A stretch of 64,000 nt of DNA from Planomicrobium soli (GCF_003014655.1 NZ_PYAT01000004.1:186001-250000), one strand, 5' to 3'; positions 44,615 to 54,303 are shown, counted from the stretch's first letter. The notes: generated by a model from the sequence alone, not told the origin. Made by a program: numbers and translations.

Positions 44615-46036
44615 ATGAACGCAACATTAGCACCATGGAAAGCGGTTACACTTATCGCCGTATCAATCGCTATCATATTCGGAGGTATTATCTTTATAGA
44701 TGCAGAATCAACCATTGTGTTGCTTGCTGCTGGAACGGCTCTTATTATTCTTAGTTTGCTTTGGGGCATCAAATGGGATGCAATAGAGAAAGATTTGATG
44801 GAAAACTTGCGTGCTATGTTTACACCAATCCTTATCCTGCTCGCAGTTGGCTTGATGATCGGAATATGGATGCTGGCAGGCACCATCCCTGTGATAGTTT
44901 ACTACGGGTTGCTGCTGATCAAACCGAGTGTATTTTTGTTTGTAGCCTGTCTCGCCTGTGCGTTGATGTCCGTTATGGCGGGAACATCTTGGGGAACGAT
45001 CGGGACGATTGGTGTTGCTTTTATGGGCGTCTCTGTCGGCTTGGATATTCCGCTTCAATATACGGCAGGCGCTGTCGTTGTCGGAGCACTTTTTGGCGAT
45101 AAGATGTCGCCCCTATCGGATACGACCGTCATGGCTGCCGCTGTTACGGATGTGAAACTGGTGGACCATATTAAACATATGCTTTACACCACGGTTCCTG
45201 GACTGGTCATTTCGTTGATCCTTTTTCTGTTTTTGGGCTTTCGGGTCAGCGGACAAGTTGAGAACGAGCAAATCACCAGCATTCTGAATACGCTGGAAAC
45301 GAATTTCAACTTGAATCCGTTGCTTCTGTTGCCGCCTTTCGTCATTTTATTCTTGATCTATAAAAACAAACCGACGTTGCCTGTTTTTGGTGTGGGGATC
45401 CTGTTAGGCGCTTTGCTTGCAATTATCTTCCAAGGAAACGGATTGGCAGAAATCGCGGTTGCGTTGAATGACGGATACACCGCTTCGACAGGCGTGGAAG
45501 TAGTGGACCGCATGTTGCAGCGCGGTGGGCTTTCCAGCATGCTCGGAACAGTTGCGCTATTGATTGCAGCGGCCATTTTCGGTTCACCGCTGCGGACTGC
45601 CGGAGTGATTGATGTAATTTTAAACGGCATTCAAAGAGTCGTGAAAACAGGAAAAGGCATCATGTTATCGAGCTTATCGCTCCATTCCTTCCTTTTCATC
45701 ATTACAGGAAGCTACTATGTAACGTTTGCAGTACTAGGACCGATGATGAAATCGATGTATGATCAATACGGCTTGCACCGCAAGAACTTTTCAAGAACAC
45801 TGGAAGACACCGGAACTGCATTGGCGCCGTTGATCCCGTGGAGTGTAACGGGCGCTTTCATCGCCGGAACACTTGGCGTTCCGACACTGCAATATGCACC
45901 TTTTGCTCCGATGCTTTACCTGGGCATCGTTTTTGCCATCATTTACATCCTTACCGGTTTTGGCATTGCAAAAGTTGATTCTCCGGCAACTGAAAAAGAA
46001 AAACCGGTAGCTGCGAAAAAAGCTTTGCAAAGCTGA
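44615..46036 (+). CDS. NhaC-family Na+/H+ antiporter
   Basis: 473 residues, about 12 helices. NhaC motifs 'IGIWMLAGTIPVIVYYGLLLIKPSVFLF', 'MAGTSWGTIGTIGVAFMGV', 'GDKMSPLSDTTVMAAAV' and 'TGTALAPLIPWSVTGAFIAGTLGV' are all intact. Expels sodium (or exchanges malate/lactate in some relatives) against protons. It is monocistronic with its own terminator. Its position after a sodium-driven TRAP system may be coincidence. Confidence 0.95.
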   Translation: MNATLAPWKAVTLIAVSIAIIFGGIIFIDAESTIVLLAAGTALIILSLLWGIKWDAIEKDLMENLRAMFTPILILLAVGLMIGIWMLAGTIPVIVYYGLLLIKPSVFLFVACLACALMSVMAGTSWGTIGTIGVAFMGVSVGLDIPLQYTAGAVVVGALFGDKMSPLSDTTVMAAAVTDVKLVDHIKHMLYTTVPGLVISLILFLFLGFRVSGQVENEQITSILNTLETNFNLNPLLLLPPFVILFLIYKNKPTLPVFGVGILLGALLAIIFQGNGLAEIAVALNDGYTASTGVEVVDRMLQRGGLSSMLGTVALLIAAAIFGSPLRTAGVIDVILNGIQRVVKTGKGIMLSSLSLHSFLFIITGSYYVTFAVLGPMMKSMYDQYGLHRKNFSRTLEDTGTALAPLIPWSVTGAFIAGTLGVPTLQYAPFAPMLYLGIVFAIIYILTGFGIAKVDSPATEKEKPVAAKKALQS

Positions 46037-46090
46037 TTGGGGATTAGATAGCTCACTTCTGTACTAAAATATGTTCTATAGTGAAATTAG

Positions 46091-46136
46091 GAAGCCAATC
46101 CCGGAAACCTTAACGATTTCCGGGATTGGCTTTTTT
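46091..46136 (+). terminator. Terminator after the NhaC gene
   Basis: GAAGCCAATCCCGGAAA pairs with TTTCCGGGATTGGCTTTTTT. Confidence 0.95.
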
Positions 46137-46302
46137 CAATTTATTAGTAATGTGTAAATTACACTTCTATACACTATTAATTTACTTATCAGTGACTCGA
46201 AAGCATATAAAATAATGAAAATAATTCATTAAATTAGAAATGGTTTCTTTTTAAAATAACAGCGGCTTTAAGTTTTCTTAATTTCATCTAAATTAAGTGC
46301 CT

Positions 46303-47193
46303 GTCATGATAAAACAGCGAAAAAGCGTGCGTCGGTAAACACCACCGTATTAAATACTTCTGTCCAAGTGACCCCAACTGATTTTGATCAGCTGAAAGTC
46401 AGCTGGCATGAAGTGCCTGGCGCAAGTGGTTATGATATATACCGCGCCTACTTCACAAAAAACTTCAGCAAAATCGCAACAGTGAAAAAAGCAGTATCCT
46501 GTCTTATAGGGATAGAGATGTCTGGTTAGGAAGTATCTATTATTATAAAGTTCGTTCTTATCGGATCGTGAATGGCAAAAAAGTATACGATTATTACTCA
46601 AGTGAAGGAAGCGGATCATCTGAATTAAAAGAAGTTGCTTCTATTAAAGCGGTTCCATCAGGTTACAACAAGATCAAACTTAGCTGGTCTAAAGTCAGAG
46701 GCACAGGAGAATATGCGGTGTACCGGGCAACTGAAAAAATGGAACGTATAAGGAGATTAAAACAGATGGCTGCATATTTAACTGCAGCTATGAAGATACA
46801 GGATTGATGGCAGGTAAAACCTATTATTACAAAGTGAGTGCATACATGTTTTCTAACAGAAAAGATTTATATGGACCGTATTCACGTATAGTCAGTGCCA
46901 CTCCTGTATTAACCGAACCGTCCAAGATTTCAATAGAGAAAGCGAGCAGCACGTCCATTAAAACTTCCTGGAGCAAGGTGAGCGAGGCGAGCGGGTATGA
47001 GGTGTACCGGGCAACTATCAAGACAGGAACCTATACAAAGGTCAACACCCGAAATTCAGGATCTTCAGTAAGCTATACGAATATCAGTCTCGGCAAAGGG
47101 AAAACTTATTTCTATAAAGTGCGGGCCTACCGGATCGTGAATGGCAAGAAGATTTATAGCTCATATATGGCAATTGTTTCATCAAAATTATAA
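46303..47193 (+). pseudogene. Broken fibronectin-type-III repeat protein
   Basis: Three or more Fn3-like repeats can be read across two frameshifts. The first is 'DFDQLKVSWHEVPGASGYDIYRA', the second 'GYNKIKLSWSKVRGTGEYAVYRAT', the third 'SSTSIKTSWSKVSEASGYEVYRAT', each ending 'KTYYYKVRAY'-like. Frame is lost near 46495 and again in an A-run near 46735-46741, where the sense continues one base over ('KNGTYKEIKTDG'). There is no signal peptide or start, so the 5' end is missing too. The C-terminal end at 47193 is intact. Confidence 0.85.
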
Positions 47194-47194
47194 A

Positions 47195-47237
47195 AGTGGC
47201 TTCTCCTATTTATTGATAGGAGAAGCTGTTTTTTTAT
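47195..47237 (+). terminator. Terminator after the Fn3 pseudogene
   Basis: GGCTTCTCCTA pairs with TAGGAGAAGC, followed by T8. Confidence 0.9.
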
Positions 47238-47494
47238 TTGAAAGAGTTCCTGTCAGTAAAATAAAAAGAAGTTGTTAACAAAAAAAAGAAAATAACTGGT
47301 TAAAAAAGACTAGTAGTTTTTGCTTATTAATTTTATAATAAATATTAACTAGTTAATGGCGGTGTGACTAAACACAATGTCTCGTATGCAAGTGGAATTG
47401 CTGTCTTGTACTTCGAGTTGTCTTTTGAAATCAATCAAAGGTATTTCCTGCTAGTAGCAGCAATATAAAACAAAAAACGAAAGAAGGTAAATCT

Positions 47495-48838
47495 GTGAAA
47501 AAGAAAAGTTGTTTGAAGGTATTATCTGTACTGGTATTGTTCCTATCAATTTTAGTGAGCAACACTGTACATGCGGAAAGTCTTAGTACATTAAAACAAG
47601 GCGTGTATAAGGTAGGGGAACATGTTCCTGCTGGTCTTACTAAACTAAGCGTTCCATCGGGCATGGCTGATGTTTTTGTAACAAGAGCTGGTATTGATAT
47701 AGTTTGGGAAACTATTGATAGTGAAAATATTTTTTATCCTAACCAAATAACGGTCAAATTAAAAACAGGGGACCTGATCGAAGTTTACCCCTTTTCAACG
47801 AGAACAACTGTTCAAGTTGCAAAAGCTCCGGCAGTGGATTTGAAAAAAATGGCTAGTGGATTGTACGAAGTTGGTGCTGAAATTCCAGCAGGAGCTTATT
47901 TGCTTGACGTTGATCAGGCAAAAAACAACATATATGAAAACTATATCTATGTCTATAACGCTCAAAACGAAATTATTAAGGAACTTGAGCTGCATCCATC
48001 CGCTGCTCCTGTTGAACAGAAGTTAACGGCAGGACAAAAAGTTTACATCTCTGAGCTTGCAGGTACAATGCTTTTTAAAGCGAAAGCCATTATTCCAACA
48101 AGCATTAAATTGAGCAAGACATCTTTAGCAATCACTCCAACCCAAACGTACAAAGTAACGGCAACTGTTGCACCTTCGGATGCTACAAACAAAGCGGTCA
48201 CTTGGAAAAGTTCAAATACAAATGTCGCAACGGTTGATGCATCCGGAAACATCAAAGGAATCGCCAATGGATCAGCGACCATTACCGCAACTTCGAAAGC
48301 TACTTCAAAAGTAGTGAAAAGTTTGACGGTAACTGTATCACCGAAAACAGTCAAGCTTAATAAAACCAGTTTAACGGTTACAAGAGGCTATGCCAGCACT
48401 TTGACTGCAACAGTATCACCGATTGACAGCCTGGATAAAACGGTCACTTGGAAAAGTTCGAATACAAATGTCGCTGTTGTCGACAGCAAAGGCAAAGTAA
48501 CAGGCAAAGCAAACGGAACGGCGACGATTACAGCTACTGTCAAAAATGCTAAAGCCGTAACGGCGAAAGTGACGGTTATCCCGCCAGTCGCTGCTACGTC
48601 CGTGAAGATGAGCCAATCTACTGCAACGCTATCAAAAGGCAAAGCCCTTACGTTAACGGCTACAGTAAGCCCAAGCAACACGACAAACAAAACCTTGGTA
48701 TGGAAAAGCTCGAATACTAACGTAGCGAAAGTCGACGCCAAAGGTAAAGTGACGGCCATTGCTGCAGGAACCGCTAAAATTACCGCTACAACAACAAACG
48801 GCAAAACAACAACTGCAACAATTACAGTGCCTAAGTAA
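47495..48838 (+). CDS. Secreted protein: two beta repeats then three Big_2 Ig-like domains
   Basis: 447 residues from GTG 47495, behind AGAAGGTAAATCT. Signal peptide cleaved at about 'VHA-ES'. Two repeats of about 70 residues open 'LKQGVYKVGEHVPAGLTKL' and 'MASGLYEVGAEIPAGAYLL' and correspond to the C-terminal repeats of the 24764 protein. Then three Big_2 domains follow, each with 'KLNKTSLTVTRG' and 'WKSSNTNVAVVDSKGKVTG' type strands. No anchor motif. Likely exported surface or matrix protein. Confidence 0.9.
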   Translation: MKKKSCLKVLSVLVLFLSILVSNTVHAESLSTLKQGVYKVGEHVPAGLTKLSVPSGMADVFVTRAGIDIVWETIDSENIFYPNQITVKLKTGDLIEVYPFSTRTTVQVAKAPAVDLKKMASGLYEVGAEIPAGAYLLDVDQAKNNIYENYIYVYNAQNEIIKELELHPSAAPVEQKLTAGQKVYISELAGTMLFKAKAIIPTSIKLSKTSLAITPTQTYKVTATVAPSDATNKAVTWKSSNTNVATVDASGNIKGIANGSATITATSKATSKVVKSLTVTVSPKTVKLNKTSLTVTRGYASTLTATVSPIDSLDKTVTWKSSNTNVAVVDSKGKVTGKANGTATITATVKNAKAVTAKVTVIPPVAATSVKMSQSTATLSKGKALTLTATVSPSNTTNKTLVWKSSNTNVAKVDAKGKVTAIAAGTAKITATTTNGKTTTATITVPK

Positions 48839-48922
48839 AATTTAAGTTTAGCTGCCATGCCATTAAGTAAAAACTAGTTTCGGCAATTTGATTGTTATGG
48901 TGACTTAATTAAACGAACAAGT

Positions 48923-48959
48923 AAAAAGGCCTCAGCTTTTAAAAGCTGAGGCCTTTTTG
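48923..48959 (+). terminator. Perfect palindromic terminator after the second Big_2 gene
   Basis: AAAAAGGCCTCAGCTTTT and its exact complement AAAAGCTGAGGCCTTTTT. Works in both directions. Confidence 0.95.
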
Positions 48960-49277
48960 TGTTTAAGTATACTTTGAGAATTTATTTAAGATAAATAACA
49001 TAGATCAAATACAAATACGATTAGTAAAAAACACCAATAAAGTAAATAGAAAGTTTATAAAGAAGTGAAAGAATAGGACTTTTTTCTAAAATAATATACT
49101 GATAAAAAATCCATAGAAGGAAGAAAGGAGTGTTTTCCTTTAGTTTTATTGAAATAGGATTAATTCAAGATATAATTAACATTGGTATTTTTTTGGCAGT
49201 TGACTCTAGTATCAAAGATTCATCACATAGATTACATAGAACAAAAATATTGTTTTTAGATAGGGGGAATTGTCATC
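48960..49277. other. Gene-free AT-rich leader
   Basis: About 320 bases without coding signs. It should hold the promoter of the acyltransferase; I see TTGACT at 49200 but no convincing -10 at 17 bases. Confidence 0.4.
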
Positions 49278-50375
49278 ATTGGAGTTAAAGAACGAGATCC
49301 TTTTTTAGATAATGCAAAATTCATTCTTGTCTTTTTTGTTGTTTTTGGCCATTTTATTTCACAAGTGCAATCGCATCATTTGTTTATTAAAGAAATGAAC
49401 AATTTCTTGTCATTGATTCGAATGCCTGCATTGATTGTAATAACAGGTTTTTTATCAAAAAACTTCAATCGCCCTGGTTACATAGAAAAAACAGTGAAGA
49501 CATTGCTGGTTCCTTATATGATTTTCCAAATTATCTTTGCTTACTATTATTATTTGTTATACAACAAAAATGTATTTACTTTTGATTTTTTTCAGCCGCA
49601 ATTTACTATGTGGTTCATTCTCAGCTTATTTATCTGGAAGTGCTTGTTGTTCATCTTTACGAAAATCAAACATCCCCTTTTATGGGCTATTGTTGTAGGA
49701 GTTGGCATTGGGTACGTTGAATCAGCCGGCCATTACATGAATGTCCAGCGTACATTAACGTATTTCCCGTTCTTCATGCTCGGATTTTACTTGAAAAAAG
49801 AGCATTTTGAGATTGCGAAAAAGAGGTCAGCCCGGTTAGTTGGATTTGTTATTTTCGCTATTCTCTGGGTGGTCGTTACTCAATTTCCCGCAGGAGAAGT
49901 TCAATCCTGGTTAGCAGCCCACCGCTCTTATGTGACAAATGGGCATGGACAATGGTATATCGGATTGAAGCAATTAATGTTCTATTCATTTTCACTTTTG
50001 GCCGGGTTTGCATTCTTGTCTTTTGTTCCGCAAAGAAAAACATTCTTTACTCATATGGGAAGAAGAACCGCCTATATCTATATTCTTCACGGAGCCATCG
50101 TCCGGACACTATATGTATATGTGATTGAACCTGAAGAATTTACGACCGTATGGCATTACTTCCAGTTGCCTGTATATGCCATTGTTTTAGTATTGGTTCT
50201 TGGATCTAAACCTGTGAATATAACGATGAAGTTTCTTATTGAAGGCAACATTGTCGACTACGTTTCAGCCCCAATCAAATGGTTGGCTAAAAAAGCTGAG
50301 CCAACCGTTCAAAAAATGTGGTCAGGTTTTGCCAAATGGATTAACAACTTGGAAAAGCCTATAAATGAACGATGA
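49278..50375 (+). CDS. Acyltransferase-3 family membrane protein with an ATT/ATC start
   Basis: 365 residues if started at ATT 49278. The first usual start codon in frame (GTG 49365) would remove the family's N-terminal block, but codons upstream read 'KERDPFLDNAKFILVFFVVFGHF', which is the conserved acyltransferase-3 opening with its D-N and H. The only frame-consistent starts behind GGGGGA (49263-49268) are ATT 49269, ATC 49275 or ATT 49278. About ten helices follow. Such proteins O-acetylate surface sugars using acyl-CoA. Downstream residues 'YILHGAIVRT' hold the second conserved H. Confidence 0.8.
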   Translation: MGVKERDPFLDNAKFILVFFVVFGHFISQVQSHHLFIKEMNNFLSLIRMPALIVITGFLSKNFNRPGYIEKTVKTLLVPYMIFQIIFAYYYYLLYNKNVFTFDFFQPQFTMWFILSLFIWKCLLFIFTKIKHPLLWAIVVGVGIGYVESAGHYMNVQRTLTYFPFFMLGFYLKKEHFEIAKKRSARLVGFVIFAILWVVVTQFPAGEVQSWLAAHRSYVTNGHGQWYIGLKQLMFYSFSLLAGFAFLSFVPQRKTFFTHMGRRTAYIYILHGAIVRTLYVYVIEPEEFTTVWHYFQLPVYAIVLVLVLGSKPVNITMKFLIEGNIVDYVSAPIKWLAKKAEPTVQKMWSGFAKWINNLEKPINER

Positions 50376-50402
50376 TTTGCTTTACAATGGATATTCAATG
50401 CA

Positions 50403-50430
50403 AAAGAGTGCTTAAAGGCACTCTTTTTTT
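50403..50430 (+). terminator. Terminator after the acyltransferase-3 gene
   Basis: AAAGAGTGC pairs with GCACTCTTT, followed by more Ts. Confidence 0.9.
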
Positions 50431-50567
50431 AGAACCTGGTTTTATCAAAGGTATATACAATAAGATTTAACCTCCTATCTCCAATATGATATATGAGATT
50501 TTCGTAAACAAAATCAGGGAATCACAAAAATGATATTTTCCAATCTAATCATCGGATGTGAGCGCAA

Positions 50568-51473
50568 TTGGTCATTGTTGAAATATTAAATGTTGTCTTG
50601 CCGGTCTTCTTATTGATGGGTGTCGGTTTTATCATTGGCAAGTACATGAAGATTGATTCGAAGTCGCTATCCGACTTGTCGATTTATGTGTTCAGCCCCG
50701 CTCTTTTCTTTTATTCCGTTTCAACTTCTGAGATGGATATGCGTGATTTTGGACAGGTTATCCTCTTTGCTTTTTCGTTGTTCCTTTTGTTTGCAGTGCT
50801 TATTTACGTAATCGGAAAGATTTTCAAATGGGAAACGGCTTATCAAAATACATTGATGCTGGCCAGCGGATTTCCGAATGCCGGAAATTACGGGCTGCCG
50901 ATCATCTTGTTCGCTTTTGGGGAGGAAGGAGTGGCAATCGGCATTATCTATTTGGCGATGCAATCGTTTTTAATGAATTCGGCGGGTGTTTTCTATGCAT
51001 CGAATCACGCGCAAGTGCCGAAAAAGGACATTGTCCTGACTGTCATTCGCATGCCGGGGGTTATCGCAATTTTGTTGGCATTCGCACTGAAAGTCACTGG
51101 TATTACAGTGCCGCAAGCCATTGAGAATGCGACGGGGTTGCTTGGACAGGCTTCGATTCCGTTAATGCTGACGCTTCTTGGCGTCACGTTAGCATCGATT
51201 CAGATCAAGAACGTTCTCGCGTTTATCGGAACAGCGACCGTATTTAAGTTGGTTGCCATGCCGGTCCTTGCTTTCCTGTTGCTTGGATGGATCTATCCAC
51301 CAGGCTCATTAGAAGCTAAAGTTCTCTTGATTGGTGCTGCCACGCCGACCGCTGCAACTACGACGTTGCTCGCCATTAAATTCGGGATGAACCCGGATAT
51401 GGTATCGAGCGCCATGTTCATCAGCACCATAGCGAGCATTATAACGATTCCAATTTTGCTGTTAATGTTATAA
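50568..51473 (+). CDS. AEC-family auxin-efflux-carrier-like transporter
   Basis: 301 residues from TTG 50568, behind GGATGTGAG. About ten helices. Family features are 'ILNVVLPVFLLMGVGFIIGKYMKID', 'LSIYVFSPALFFYSV', 'GFPNAGNYGLPIILFAFGEEG' (NxGNxGLP) and the C-terminal 'ATPTAATTTLLAIKFGMNPD'. In bacteria such carriers move malate, malonate or similar acids. Substrate is unknown here. Confidence 0.93.
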   Translation: MVIVEILNVVLPVFLLMGVGFIIGKYMKIDSKSLSDLSIYVFSPALFFYSVSTSEMDMRDFGQVILFAFSLFLLFAVLIYVIGKIFKWETAYQNTLMLASGFPNAGNYGLPIILFAFGEEGVAIGIIYLAMQSFLMNSAGVFYASNHAQVPKKDIVLTVIRMPGVIAILLAFALKVTGITVPQAIENATGLLGQASIPLMLTLLGVTLASIQIKNVLAFIGTATVFKLVAMPVLAFLLLGWIYPPGSLEAKVLLIGAATPTAATTTLLAIKFGMNPDMVSSAMFISTIASIITIPILLLML

Positions 51474-51485
51474 AGACGTACTCAT

Positions 51486-51528
51486 AAAAAGAAGCACCTC
51501 TCCAGATTCTGGACTAGGTGCTTTTTTT
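51486..51528. terminator. Bidirectional terminator between convergent genes
   Basis: AAAAAGAAGCACCT pairs with AGGTGCTTTTTTT. It serves the AEC gene from the left and the serine-acetyltransferase-like gene from the right. Confidence 0.9.
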
Positions 51529-51575
51529 CTGTTGGAGACATTCCTATGAATCACTTCTCCATAAAATTGAATACT

Positions 51576-52115
51576 TTAAACGACTCTAACAACTTCAATT
51601 TTCTTTTCATACTCCGGTTTAACAATAATTCTTGGTTTTTCAATTACAACTGTTGCATTATCCGGAATATCTTGAAATACAACGCAGTTTGCACCAATCT
51701 TAACGTTATTGCCAATGATAATATCTCCAACAATTTTTGCTCCGGCACCTATAAAGCAATTTTCCCCAATGGTAGGGGCTTTGCCATCGTGGTTATCGCC
51801 AATCGTCACTTGTTGATGAAGAACGCAGCCTTTGCCAATTCTTACATTCGGATGAATGATGATGCCGTTCAAACCATGGGGCAATTGAGGGGGCTCTGAG
51901 AAAAAAGCGCCTTGGCCAATGTTTGTACCAAATGAGGCATTATTAAAAGCGTCCATTCGTTTGATGCGGAAAAGGTAAATCAGTTTAACGATTGTAGGAG
52001 CGTTTGAGTTTGGATCTATGACAGATTTTCTCATCTTCCAATACTTAATGTCGTCATAATGCTGGACAAAATTCATGGCCATTTGAACAAATTTGCTATC
52101 TGTGTTTAAGTTCAT
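51576..52115 (-). CDS. Serine O-acetyltransferase-like hexapeptide transferase
   Basis: 179 residues. A helical N-terminal part is followed by the beta-helix with 'NGIIIHPNVRIGKGCVLHQQVTIGDNHDGKAPTIGENCFIGAGAKIVGDIIIGNNVKIGANCVVFQDIPDNATVV'. This matches the CysE-type C-domain (the H of 'LHQQVTIG' is catalytic). It is shorter than CysE and lacks its full helical N-domain, as in capsule/LPS serine acetyltransferase homologues. Likely acetylates a surface-sugar precursor. Weak ribosome site. Confidence 0.88.
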   Translation of the reverse strand: MNLNTDSKFVQMAMNFVQHYDDIKYWKMRKSVIDPNSNAPTIVKLIYLFRIKRMDAFNNASFGTNIGQGAFFSEPPQLPHGLNGIIIHPNVRIGKGCVLHQQVTIGDNHDGKAPTIGENCFIGAGAKIVGDIIIGNNVKIGANCVVFQDIPDNATVVIEKPRIIVKPEYEKKIEVVRVV

Positions 52116-52283
52116 CTCGACTGCCCCAATTCTATATGGAATATGAAAAATTCTGTAGCTTGAATAAACGCATGATTTTTTGTCTTATTTTCCAGTAAAT
52201 TATACAAGAAGACATTCTTGTTTTCACAATAATATTAGGTAATATTATCTAGTTAAATTTAACTTATAATAACATAGGGATTA

Positions 52284-52502
52284 TTAAAATAGTATTAACT
52301 TTCGATGTTTTTTCTTCCGCTTTATCACGGTTAACTTCAGTAACGAAAAAACTAAGATTAATAAAGTAAAGATAAACTTGGAAAAGAAGTAATTGAAATT
52401 GCCTAAGTAAAATCTGGAAGGTGTATTTTGAGTTTGCATAACGAAGGTTTGAATAATTAAGAAATTAAAAAATAAGAGGTTGACCAAAATACTCATCCCC
52501 AT
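52284..52502 (-). CDS. Small two-helix membrane protein
   Basis: 72 residues. AAAGGAGAGG sits 9 bases before ATG on the minus strand, and the longer in-frame extension upstream has no such support. Helices at about 3-23 ('SILVNLLFFNFLIIQTFVM') and 42-62 ('SKFIFTLLILVFSLLKLTV') flank a polar loop, with a very basic tail 'KRKKKHRK'. No family recognised. It starts back-to-back with the pectate-lyase-like gene. Confidence 0.6.
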   Translation of the reverse strand: MGMSILVNLLFFNFLIIQTFVMQTQNTPSRFYLGNFNYFFSKFIFTLLILVFSLLKLTVIKRKKKHRKLILF

Positions 52503-52593
52503 AAAGGAAATTCCTCTCCTTTGTGGAATTAGTAAAGATGAATCTCGTCGGAAATAGAGACAAAGTTCATAGGGACAAGAGGGGGAATCCGAT

Positions 52594-54120
52594 TTGGCTT
52601 TTGGGTTTGGGAGAGATAAGGGGACGAATAACACTTCACAAAGCAGGGAGTCTAAACTTATTGAAGAAAGTGGTTTTTCTGGCGCTCACCCGGACCATTT
52701 TTTCAATGTTAAAGCGTACGGAGCAGTAGGAGACGGGAAAATCGATGACTGGCGGGCGCTGCAAGGAGCCATCAATGCCGTGTATCGAACGCCCGGTGGC
52801 GGAACGCTGTTTTTCCCGCCCGGGCTGTACCGAATCAGCGCGCCGCTCGAAGTGCCTGAAACCGATGAAACGGTATCGTGGCTCGGGCATAGCCAACATA
52901 CGACAGTCATTGCTCCTTCGCAGCCGATGGATTATCTGGTGCGTATGCGGGGCGGTGGCGGTGTTGTCCAAGGCATAAAGTTTCGCGGGACGGATCCGAT
53001 GAATGGTTATGCCCAATACGCGAAAGTCTGCATGCTTGCGTCGAATATTTTGAACAAGCGTTTTTCGGATGCGGCATTTGTCTGGGGATCGGTCCACGGT
53101 CTACAAATTACGAAAGAAGGCAACAACAACCTCTGTGTTTTTGACGGGCTATGCCGCTTCAGCCAAAATGGCACAATGATCCAGGGAAAAGATGCAGAAG
53201 GATCAGGGGAAGTGATCCGTTTTTCCAGCTTTAACCCCTTGGATGGAGACGTCCATGTTGGTGCTTATTTTAAAGTAGGGAAGGGTGAAGGATCCGTCTA
53301 TCATATCGATTCCATAACTGAGGATTCCATTGCCATATCGCCTGGTCTGAACGAGCCGGTTACGCCAGGAACTGAATACGCCATCCATATCGGCTGTGGC
53401 CTTCAGACAGAAAGAGGGAGCGACAATAACGTTTATGGCATTTATGACTGCCATTTTGTCGGCAATAAAGGCGCGGGACTCATGGTACGGGGCCTGTATG
53501 GCCACCATGTCCAAGGAGGGAACTTCGACTCGAATGGCATTACGGGCATCCACATCGGAAGCGGTTCAATCAATACGACACCGGCCTATTCCAACACGAT
53601 CAATCATGCATATTTTGAAAACAATGGCTACGCCAATGTTATCCTAGATTACCCATCAGGTTTGAGCATTCTTGATCCGCTTTTGGCTGCGCCGCAGGAC
53701 GGAATGGCAGAAGGGATTGCTTCCATTATGTCGTTGCGGGACTATTACTTCGATTCCGATTCGACGAGCATTCTTTATAACGGCAAGCTTTACGGGTATG
53801 CCCGGGATGTGTCTCCAAGCCCGTCCTTTGAAATGGAAGGCATGCAACCTCTGTCAATTGACCGCCCGCGCGGTTCTAAACTGCCTGCAATCGTTAAACT
53901 GCCTCCTGCGCCAAACCATAAGTTTGTAGAAGAAGTGGAAATCTACGTTGAAGACAGCGGAGGCCAGCCGGTACAGCTTTTATGCGATTTCGCAAACGTA
54001 AACAATAAACCGGGAACCATCGGAATATTGACCCCCATAGGGGAAGGGTATAAGATCATTGCCTATTATAATAGAAGAAAAAATTCCTGGATGGTGTCAC
54101 ATACAACGCCAATCGAGTGA
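52594..54120 (+). CDS. Pectate-lyase-superfamily right-handed beta-helix protein
   Basis: 508 residues from TTG 52594, about 9 bases after GAGGGGG. After a polar N-terminus, 'FNVKAYGAVGDGKIDDWRALQGAINAVYRTPGGGTLFFPPGLYRIS' is the Pectate_lyase_3 signature seen in glycoside hydrolase 28-like and phage-tailspike-like proteins. The middle repeats ('NNVYGIYDCHFVGNKGAGLMVRGLYGHHVQGGNFDSNGITGIHIGSGS') form beta-helix coils. No signal peptide is visible, so it may be cytoplasmic, or leave by another route. A role in cutting or modifying the cell's own polysaccharide is possible. Confidence 0.85.
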   Translation: MAFGFGRDKGTNNTSQSRESKLIEESGFSGAHPDHFFNVKAYGAVGDGKIDDWRALQGAINAVYRTPGGGTLFFPPGLYRISAPLEVPETDETVSWLGHSQHTTVIAPSQPMDYLVRMRGGGGVVQGIKFRGTDPMNGYAQYAKVCMLASNILNKRFSDAAFVWGSVHGLQITKEGNNNLCVFDGLCRFSQNGTMIQGKDAEGSGEVIRFSSFNPLDGDVHVGAYFKVGKGEGSVYHIDSITEDSIAISPGLNEPVTPGTEYAIHIGCGLQTERGSDNNVYGIYDCHFVGNKGAGLMVRGLYGHHVQGGNFDSNGITGIHIGSGSINTTPAYSNTINHAYFENNGYANVILDYPSGLSILDPLLAAPQDGMAEGIASIMSLRDYYFDSDSTSILYNGKLYGYARDVSPSPSFEMEGMQPLSIDRPRGSKLPAIVKLPPAPNHKFVEEVEIYVEDSGGQPVQLLCDFANVNNKPGTIGILTPIGEGYKIIAYYNRRKNSWMVSHTTPIE

Positions 54121-54153
54121 TTCAGAAGAACATAAAGCATAAAGATAGGAATC

Positions 54154-54181
54154 GGCATCTCTTTTGAGATGTCTTTTTTTG
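54154..54181 (+). terminator. Terminator after the beta-helix gene
   Basis: GCATCTC and GAGATGT with loop TTTT, followed by T7. Confidence 0.8.
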
Positions 54182-54274
54182 TTGAGAAACTGTCAGTGAA
54201 ATTTATTGCTTTAGTGTACGAGAAAGCAGTTCTTTTAGGAATTGCACTAGAAGTTTATTAATAATCTGATTAGT

Positions 54275-54303
54275 TTGACAATTTAGGAGGGTCTCAATAT
54301 ACT
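54275..54303 (+). promoter_or_regulatory. SigA promoter of the symporter operon
   Basis: TTGACA, 17 bases, TATACT. It is the best promoter ahead of the 54477-56885 gene run, with a leader of about 165 bases. Confidence 0.65.
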
